From: Stramenopiles sp. TOSAG23-6
Lineage: Eukaryota > Sar
Length of the DNA stretch: 21,172 bases
Direction: 5' to 3'
Assembly (NCBI GenBank): GCA_900128565.1
Contig: LT636030.1
Location: forward strand, 1-21,172
The notes below the pieces were generated by a model. The model was given only the letters and a program-made list of their open reading frames with translations, did no database searches and was not told the DNA's origin. This document shows, piece by piece, positions 15,197-21,172 of this stretch. Numbering within the stretch: the first letter of the stretch is position 1; every line of letters starts with the position of its first letter. Made by a program: the position numbers and the translations under genes.

Positions 15197-18100
15197 AACT
15201 CGTTGCATCACTTTAAAATCTTTCTTAAAACTTTTTTGCGTAGCAGGATCTAAATTTCTGTATGATGCATCCACTGAACTTCGAATTTCTGGTAAAACTC
15301 GCGGAAGGTGTTCAGCCAAAATATCTGATTCTGTGTCGAGGCAGAGTAATCCTTCTTGGATCCATTCTGAACATGAAAGCAGATCTGTTCCACTAGTTGT
15401 TGATAATTGTTGAATAAGGCATAAAACTAACATTTGAGAGATTTGTGGTTCATCTCCGCCTTCATCAGATAAAATTTCTTCACAGTTTAATTTTTCAATC
15501 AACCACAAGACTAAACTTAAATCATTTGCACATAAAGCAAGATTAAATGCAACCTCAAAATCTTTTTTTTTCAAACTAATTTCAATTTCTTCATGTATAG
15601 TGATACCTTCTAGAGGAGAATGACCATCATCATCATGAACTGGAGAATCGGGAGATGTAGTAACAGTGACAAATTTTCCAGAAGATGCTTCCAAATTTTT
15701 AGTCAAAACTTCAGCACGGGCGATTAATTTCTTTGTTGCTTCTCGACATGCTTTTAGTTCCGCCAACTGAGCTGAACGATCCTTCAAATCTTCCGTTGCA
15801 GCACGAGAAACACTATCATTTATTTGTTTAAACATTTTTTGAGTGGCTCGTTCAAAGCCTGGTATAAGAAGACGACCAAACGTCTCCTGGAAAGTTTTTG
15901 TTATTTCAGGTTGTATTTGTGAAGAAATCATTCTTGGTACATCTTCAATGATACTTTCGATATTATCCAATACATTTTGAGATATGAGTTGGACATGTTG
16001 CTCATTGGGTGCATTCTTCATACTTGTATTTTCGAAATGATTCTGTAAAACATTTTGAAGGATAGTAGATATTTGTGACGAAATAGAATTATTGAAACCT
16101 TTTAACAATACTTTTTGTCTACTTACAGCACGTTGTTCGCGCTCTTGATCCATTTTCTTCATTAATTTTACCATATTACTAAATTGGAATTTCACTTGTT
16201 TTTGGACCACACCTTCAATGTCACTTACTGAAACATAAGCTTTATCATTTTTAGTACGAGATCGTTTGGACGACAAATTACGAAGCCCAGCAGCAACTTC
16301 ACCCTCATTACGATTGGCAAGTTCACGATCTTGCGCACGTTCAGGCACAGCAAGCTTAACTGCTTTATGAGTGAATGCACTTTGTTGCGCATAGCCGCCA
16401 GCAGCTACATCACTTGACAACGCTGTTGCAAAAACGGGCGAGTGAGCGTTGGAACTCCCACCCCCACTAGAATCACCACCAATTTGAGTATTTGAATGAG
16501 CATTTGAATGATTATTTGAATGAACATTTGAATGAACCTGAGCTGTTCGAGATTTTTCAGTTCCAGTCTTTTCTTCCATCGATGATTCCCCATAGCTTTG
16601 AATTGAAGTTTTCTCACCACTCCCACTATCAATACCTGCATTGCTGGGGATTCCTGTTGCAGCTTCATCTCCACCTAAAGTCATTACATCAGATGATGAT
16701 GATAACAAAGTCATTTTTTTTTCTGAAGTCGATTCTGATGAAGGTGGTGAAGTGGATAGAAACTTAAGTAAATCAACCCCTGCAGAATTCTTTATACTGC
16801 CGTTTTGTTTTGGTGGCATTACTAATAAGCCTGGGATTCCACCATTTCGATGATTTTTTTTATTGTCCGGGCTTTTCTTTGAGACATCACCGAGAGGATC
16901 AATATAAAATATGGTAGGAGGTACTTTATACACTTGGACAAGTTTGTCTTGCACAGTATATATATCTAACCGTGGTTGCGTATACGTCTTTGATGAATTT
17001 AAGTTAGTTCGCGTCGCTAACATACTAAATATAGGATATTTTACAACATTTTGGCAGACACGGTCAAATCTAGTTTGGTCATTATTTATGTGAATCGTTG
17101 TGAGAGTCTTTGAAGGGCTATGCCCTACAAAAAGAAATTCACCCAATGGATCAAGAGAAACAACATTAATATCAGTACTATTCTCATTTGACATATCATT
17201 ATTATTATCATAGCCTTCGAGGCAAAGATAACAAACTTTACTGTATTTAGACTCACTCGATGAGTTGATGTTACATTTAAAAATTTGGAATTCTCGATTG
17301 GATGAATTTCCCATTAAAAGATTGAATGTGCCTTTATCACAATCAGAAGTACAAGGAAGAATATACATGATATTGTGTCCATTTCTTCTTCCAAAACCTT
17401 TAAAAGTAAAGACGCAGTTTAATTCATTGGAGTCATCTTTTTGACTGTAAATATCCCAAATACGAACGGTACCATCATAACTAGCAGTAGCCAAATATTG
17501 TCCATCAGATGACCATGACATCGCAGTGATATCTTCTGTGTGTCCATGACCAATTTGAAAACCACAAGTTTTGTAATGACTAGGAGGATTAACAACTGGC
17601 ACATCTCCTTGTTGAGTGAATTGGAGAGCTTCAATTTTTCTAGTATTTACTATGATAACATTTGATCCATCTGCTACAGCAAATGACATCATATCTAAAG
17701 GATGAAACTCGAAATTTGAATAATAATGCCCAGTTTCACTTGATGGATTTTGAAGTTGTAAGACTACCTCATGAATGAGTTTATTTCCTTGTTCGCCGAT
17801 TCTCCAAATAAAGACATTTCCATCAGACCCTGTACTACCTAATAGGTTTACATCTTTACTAAAGAATTTTAAGTCAATAGATGCATCTTTGGAATGACCT
17901 CCAAGCAAACCTTTCGAAGTAGATGTCTGGTTGATCATCCGAATTTTGCCATTATTCAAAGCATAGCAAATAAATTTAGAATTGGCCGACACTCGACAAC
18001 CTCTAAAATTTGACTCTGTCTTGGATTTATATTTTGTAATTGTTACTGCACCAGGAAGATGGCCAGATGAAGCTGTATCGAATTGATACTTAGATATGTC

Positions 18101-18595
18101 TTTAGAGAGTTCAACTCCTGGTAATTGCCCGGTAGGAACTTTTGACTTTTTGTCTTTGAGAGACTGTTTCGAATTGGGCTGTAGAGAACGCAAAAGTATA
18201 TTCATATTGCCCGATTCACTAGCAACGGAAGATGTGGGTGGTGGTGTTAGTAAAACACTTCCATTTCTCTTGTTTGCTTTGGCTGTACTTGATTTTTTGC
18301 TCTTTTTTTTTGTTCCGGTCGAAGTAGCCGGCGCCTGTTGTGAATCATCTGGTTTCATCAACGCGACCGGTGGCGAGGCAGGTGCATCAGTCACAGCATC
18401 ACCAAAAAATCGTTCCAAAGGATTTATCGATGGCGGAGAAGGTGTCTTTGTACGTTCAATAGAATCGACTGCCTGTGGTTGTGAAGAAGCCTTGGCGAAC
18501 AGTTTAGCCAGGGGATCTTCTGAGCCTTTCGAGGGTTTCCCTTTTTTGGAGCCCCCAATGTTTAAGCCCGGGAAGAAACGAGAGAGACCCGACAT
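15170..18595 (-). CDS. EDC4: EDC4 / Ge-1, mRNA decapping scaffold
   Basis: 1141 residues in a single exon. EDC4 (Ge-1/HEDLS, plant VARICOSE) bridges DCP1 and DCP2 in cytoplasmic P-bodies and stimulates decapping. Seen: a low-complexity N-terminus; a WD40 region (about 170-550) with units such as GHSKDASIDLKFF (about 232) and GHTEDITAMSWSSDG ending VRIWD (about 348); a Ser/Gly/Asn-rich linker; an amphipathic helical stretch (about 790-960); and the conserved C-terminal helical domain (about 1010-1130) with FEVAFNLALCANDLSLVLWL and LIQQL. It is somewhat shorter than human EDC4 (about 1400). The start MSGLSRFFPG is the first ATG. It has no introner, unlike MCM5. Confidence 0.9.
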   Translation of the reverse strand: MSGLSRFFPGLNIGGSKKGKPSKGSEDPLAKLFAKASSQPQAVDSIERTKTPSPPSINPLERFFGDAVTDAPASPPVALMKPDDSQQAPATSTGTKKKSKKSSTAKANKRNGSVLLTPPPTSSVASESGNMNILLRSLQPNSKQSLKDKKSKVPTGQLPGVELSKDISKYQFDTASSGHLPGAVTITKYKSKTESNFRGCRVSANSKFICYALNNGKIRMINQTSTSKGLLGGHSKDASIDLKFFSKDVNLLGSTGSDGNVFIWRIGEQGNKLIHEVVLQLQNPSSETGHYYSNFEFHPLDMMSFAVADGSNVIIVNTRKIEALQFTQQGDVPVVNPPSHYKTCGFQIGHGHTEDITAMSWSSDGQYLATASYDGTVRIWDIYSQKDDSNELNCVFTFKGFGRRNGHNIMYILPCTSDCDKGTFNLLMGNSSNREFQIFKCNINSSSESKYSKVCYLCLEGYDNNNDMSNENSTDINVVSLDPLGEFLFVGHSPSKTLTTIHINNDQTRFDRVCQNVVKYPIFSMLATRTNLNSSKTYTQPRLDIYTVQDKLVQVYKVPPTIFYIDPLGDVSKKSPDNKKNHRNGGIPGLLVMPPKQNGSIKNSAGVDLLKFLSTSPPSSESTSEKKMTLLSSSSDVMTLGGDEAATGIPSNAGIDSGSGEKTSIQSYGESSMEEKTGTEKSRTAQVHSNVHSNNHSNAHSNTQIGGDSSGGGSSNAHSPVFATALSSDVAAGGYAQQSAFTHKAVKLAVPERAQDRELANRNEGEVAAGLRNLSSKRSRTKNDKAYVSVSDIEGVVQKQVKFQFSNMVKLMKKMDQEREQRAVSRQKVLLKGFNNSISSQISTILQNVLQNHFENTSMKNAPNEQHVQLISQNVLDNIESIIEDVPRMISSQIQPEITKTFQETFGRLLIPGFERATQKMFKQINDSVSRAATEDLKDRSAQLAELKACREATKKLIARAEVLTKNLEASSGKFVTVTTSPDSPVHDDDGHSPLEGITIHEEIEISLKKKDFEVAFNLALCANDLSLVLWLIEKLNCEEILSDEGGDEPQISQMLVLCLIQQLSTTSGTDLLSCSEWIQEGLLCLDTESDILAEHLPRVLPEIRSSVDASYRNLDPATQKSFKKDFKVMQRVLGSLISQL

Positions 18596-18959
18596 ACTAA
18601 ACTAGTATTTTTAATATCTGTACTAAGAACAATGTAAATGGAACTATGAAGAGGAATTAGAGTTTGATAATGAATCTTACAATAAATAATTGTTAAGCTC
18701 GCACACACAGCGCAAACAAAGCGCGACTGGAGAGAGAGTCGAGAGAATTATACCGGTTATTAGTTACCCGGTTACCTCTGAATTTCTAATTTCGTCAGCT
18801 GATTCTGCCTGACCATCCATTCAGTAGCTACGACAGAATTTCTAGCTAGGGTTTACCTTGCGCTTGCGGCACCCAGACCCAACCCAAGTAGCTAAACAAA
18901 TACTCATTGACATTCGTTCGTGGTTTTCAGTATCATTCATTTCTATTATATTTCGGGTA
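18596..18959. other. Divergent intergenic region, EDC4 / MFS transporter
   Basis: 364 bp between divergent ATGs. It holds a GC-richer stretch with CGC motifs (about 18698-18730), a GAGA run (18730-18745), a repeated ACCGGTTA / CCCGGTTA element (about 18752-18775) and a telo-box-like CTAGGGTTT at 18846-18854. No introner or RNA gene seen. Confidence 0.5.
18846..18854. promoter_or_regulatory. Telo-box-like AAACCCTAG (minus-strand reading)
   Basis: A single AAACCCTAG on the minus strand, about 105 bp before the transporter ATG and 250 bp before the EDC4 ATG. It matches the motif seen at 13603-13617 and 14889-14899. Confidence 0.3.
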
Positions 18960-20839
18960 ATGCAAATTGTAGAGGAAAATGTAAAAGTAACGACTATTTG
19001 GATTTCCCTTGGAATATTTATCACTTATTACTTAAGTTTAGTTTGTTTAAATTGCCCTTCTCCGTTATTCAGTGTAATCAAAACTGAGTTAGATGTGAGT
19101 GTTTCTGCGATGGCAACTGTTCATTCTGTTCAGACTTTTGGCGCTGCCATAGGCAAGATTCCGAGTGGCTTTGCTGCTGATCTACTTGGTGGATCCAGGT
19201 GTATTTACGGTTCTTTAATTGCAATGGTATTATGTTTGATCGCCATGTCTTTTTCACAAACATATTTGCAGATAATTTTATCTTTTCCTCTCCTTGAATT
19301 ATTTGGTAGTCCTTTGTGGCCGGCATGTGCCGTAATAATTCGTGGATGGTTTCCAACTAATCAACTTACTGACGCATTTTGGGTTCTTTCGCTAGCAAGC
19401 CGTGCGGGTGATATGAGTGGAAAAGTGTATGTTTTTTCTTGTCTTCAGAGTGAATTTCATTTTTTTTTGTTTTTTTTTGTACCAAAATTTTTGTAGCCAA
19501 CAATTTTTTTTAAAATTATTTTTCACAATACATATTATTTGGAAGTGTTCAGTCAATCTGGTCCTGGCGTTTTTGTTTACGATTTGCTGCGATTTTAACC
19601 AGCGTAAATGCTGTTTTTGTGTTTTTTTGTTTTTCAGATGAGCCGAAAAAGCCGAAATCTCCAAAATTAAAACAAGATAAAATGACTGATGATGATGATA
19701 ATTTTACATGTGATAATTTTACATGTGAAACAGGAAAAAAATTGAAACAAGATACAATGAGTTTTGACAATGATAATTTTACATGTGAAACAGTAAAAAA
19801 AATGCCTATTTGTTTGAAATTGGTTGGAAATTTAAAATCTTCACCGCAGAAACCTGTTCATTCTGTGAATACTATTCAGACTTCAGATGAGGCAGTTGTT
19901 CAAGTTTTTAGTGTTGATACATCAAATGGAATTTTGAGTAATGTAACAAAAGAAACAAAAGAAACAAAAGAAACAAAAGAAACAAAAGAAACAAAAGAAA
20001 CAAAAAAAACAAAAAGTGACGGAAATGTTTTTCACTCTTTTAAAATATTTTTAGATGTTCGATGTATGAATGCAACATGCATGTTTTATTTTNTTTAATT
20101 TCGAATTTTTATTTTTTTTTTCGTACGAAAATTTGTACCTAACGTTTTTTTTTGAAATATTTTTCCAAAATACATTAGCCATGGTAATGTTTACACTAAC
20201 AAAGAGATTGGGACAATTATTGCCATTATTTTTTCATACACAAAGTAGCAAAGTTTTAAATGGTGGCCAAGCTGCAAGTATTAGTATGGTATTTCAAGCA
20301 GGTTTGTTTACCGGTATAGCATTGTTTGGTCGTACGTGTACGTTTTCATCTTGAATTTATTAATTTATATTTTGTACTATATTTTTGTACTTACAAAAAA
20401 AAATCAAATGTAGACATATTTTTTAACAATACATATCGTCATTTAAAAAGACAAACTCAAGTGAAACTAACTCTAGGAATCACAATATACTCTGCTGTTG
20501 CTTTACTAGCCGTTGCATATTTGGCAGCTCCTGGTGTTTCAGATCCTAATCGTATGGATATGTATGTTTTTTTTTTTTTTTCAAATTTTTTTTAATTTTT
20601 TTTTTTAAATTTTTTTTAAATTTTTTTTAAATTTTTTTTTAAATTTTTTTTCATAAATAATTTTGTAATAACGAAAAAACTCAAACGTTTTGAAATATTT
20701 TTCAAAAACACATTGTTATTCTAAAGGCTGTTTTACTAGGCACAGTTGCTGTTGGCATTTCATGTTCGTATTATATTGTACCTGCCGTTTTTGCTTGCGA
20801 ATTCGGTCGCGAGTTTACGGGAACAATATGCAGCCTCAT
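18960..20839 (+). CDS. MFS transporter, organophosphate/sugar-phosphate type, C-terminus missing
   Basis: Exons 18960-19426, 19534-20078, 20176-20337, 20435-20561 and 20714-20839 encode 475 residues plus 2 bases. It is a multi-pass membrane transporter. I count ten membrane segments: TTIWISLGIFITYYL begins TM1; the TM2-3 loop has the MFS signature region GKIPSGFAADLLGGSR; TM5 carries SLASRAG and continues KVLFGS across intron 1; TM6 is SWRFCLRFAAILT. A cytoplasmic loop of about 145 residues (nt 19636-20060) is Lys-rich with DNFTC and KET repeats. TM7-TM10 follow, with PAVFACEFGREFTGT before the expected TM11. The TM2/TM5 pattern resembles OPA/SLC37-type carriers, but the substrate cannot be called. 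TM11-12 are absent because the next spliced exon is aldehyde dehydrogenase. The start is the first ATG in frame. Confidence 0.85.
19427..19533 (+). repeat. MFS intron 1, introner, GT...AT
   Basis: The donor is GTATGT, the branch-like motif AGCCAAC and the end TTTCACAATACAT. The join GT|A gives SGKVLFGSVQSIWSWRF, continuous with TM5-TM6. Borders share only one base, so the intron is GT...AT or TG...CA and nothing else. Exon-side GT and intron-side AT differ. Confidence 0.9.
19697..19800 (+). repeat. DNFTC repeats in the transporter loop
   Basis: Three copies of GATAATTTTACATGT encode DNFTC, two of them extended to DNFTCET followed by KK. The surrounding LKQDKM and LKQDTM suggest duplication of a longer unit. 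Confidence 0.8.
19945..20014 (+). repeat. 9-bp tandem repeat encoding (Lys-Glu-Thr)n
   Basis: About seven copies of ACAAAAGAA encode KET units, the last decayed to KKT. The period keeps the frame. It sits in the cytoplasmic loop between TM6 and TM7. Confidence 0.9.
20079..20175 (+). repeat. MFS intron 2, introner, GC...AT (or GC...AG)
   Basis: The donor is GCATGTTTTATT, the branch point GTACCTAAC and the end CCAAAATACAT. The join T|TA gives NATLAMVMFTLT. Ending 3 bases later at TTAG would also stay in frame (NATSMVMF), so the acceptor is not settled. N at 20093. Confidence 0.75.
20338..20434 (+). repeat. MFS intron 3, introner, GT...AT
   Basis: The donor is GTACGTTTTCATCTTGAATT and the end is TTAACAATACAT. 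The join T|AT gives FGRTYRHLKRQ in the TM8-TM9 loop. Borders share only one base. The closest downstream AG breaks the frame. Confidence 0.88.
20562..20713 (+). repeat. MFS intron 4, introner with T-tract expansion, GT...AT
   Basis: The donor is GTATGT, the branch-like motif GTAATAAC and the end CAAAAACACAT. The join AT|T gives RMDIVILKAVLLG. The interior holds about six copies of AAATTTTTTTT, which lengthen it to 152 nt. Confidence 0.85.
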
Positions 20840-20935
20840 GTACGTTTTTTTTTTTTTTTTCAATTTCGAATTTATTTTTCATACGAAATTTTGTACCTAA
20901 CAAATTTAACAATTTTTTTTTTTTTCACAATATAT
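20840..20935 (+). repeat. Introner intron joining MFS and ALDH exons, GT...AT
   Basis: The donor is GTACGT, the core CATACGAAATTTTGTACC, the branch point TACCTAAC and the end TTCACAATATAT. Splicing is in frame (AT|G) but links two unrelated protein families. Confidence 0.8.
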
Positions 20936-21059
20936 GTTTGTTGAAGAAAGTATCAAAGATCAATTTATCGAAAAACTTTTGGATAGAACACAACGATTAA
21001 AACTGGGTAGTAATCTAGACCCGGAAACGGATATATCAGCTCTTATTAGCAAAGAACAT
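20936..21059 (+). CDS. Aldehyde dehydrogenase, single internal exon fragment
   Basis: The exon encodes FVEESIKDQFIEKLLDRTQR, then LKLGSNLDPETDISALISKEH. This is the segment after the catalytic Cys in NAD(P)-dependent aldehyde dehydrogenases (FV..S..D.F.E......LK.G.PLDP.T..GPLIS), closest in feel to betaine-aldehyde-type enzymes. The catalytic Glu and Cys would lie in upstream exons that are not in this window. It is joined in frame to the MFS exons through an introner. Confidence 0.85.
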
Positions 21060-21133
21060 GTATGTCTTATTGCATTTTCCAAATGTATGCTTTTTACAGT
21101 AAAATTTTGTACCTACTAATTTGTTTTTGCTAA

Positions 21134-21169
<36 letters not shown>

Positions 21170-21172
21170 TTT
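21060..21172 (+). repeat. Truncated introner-family intron after the ALDH exon
   Basis: The donor is GTATGT directly after codon CAT, followed by TTTTGTACCTACTAAT (branch-point-like) and then a run of about 30 A and T. The window ends before an acceptor. The 5' block differs from the family consensus (GTCTTATTGCATTTTCC), so this copy is diverged. Confidence 0.65.

Noticed and set aside
18096-18605. 169-codon open frame antisense to EDC4
   Set aside because: It mirrors the low-complexity N-terminus of EDC4 on the opposite strand; composition is what antisense of a Ser/Pro/Lys-rich region gives.

Overview
This is nuclear DNA from an AT-rich, gene-dense eukaryote, most likely a protist. It carries multi-exon MCM5, a RecQ4-like helicase, a Trf4-type poly(A) polymerase, EDC4/Ge-1 and an MFS transporter. 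There are no bacterial operons or ribosome-binding sites. Most introns are 87-174 nt, belong to one repeated sequence family, and contain a yeast-like branch-point motif (TACCTAAC). I cannot name the species. Introner-like elements with unusual splice borders are known from some protist lineages, the dinoflagellate parasite Amoebophrya among them, but nothing here fixes the lineage. A few N bases and sequence ends inside repeats suggest a draft contig.

Layout, left to right. 66-4025 (-): RecQ4-like helicase with SAP and GRF-finger regions, missing its C-terminus. 4574-8923 (+): Trf4/5-like non-canonical poly(A) polymerase with a very long repeat-bearing C-terminal extension. 8967-9626 (-): small secreted or membrane-anchored orphan. 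10012-13467 (+): complete MCM5 with 12 introns. 13636-14625 (-): Tudor-like nuclear orphan. 15170-18595 (-): intronless EDC4. 18960-20839 (+): MFS transporter of the organophosphate/sugar-phosphate type. 20936-21059 (+): one aldehyde dehydrogenase exon joined in frame to the transporter by an intron. Replication (RecQ4-like, MCM5) and mRNA end-processing and decay (Trf4-like, EDC4) are both represented, but I see no evidence of one shared pathway.

The striking system is the intron family. I rebuilt the exon joins against universally conserved protein motifs (MCM5 Walker A and Walker B, RecQ motifs V-VI, MFS helices). Most introns then begin GTAYGT but end in AT or GT rather than AG, with the consensus end CACAATACAT. 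The 2 bases before the intron usually repeat the last 2 intron bases, and the ends carry short inverted repeats (GTAT...ATAC). This looks like a mobile element that inserts with a 2-bp target duplication and is spliced with a non-AG 3' splice site. A few relatives in MCM5 end in AG. Introns lie roughly 200 bp apart within invaded stretches, while EDC4, the Tudor-like gene and the orphan have none. The same repeats probably broke the assembly at both ends and may explain the transporter/ALDH join.
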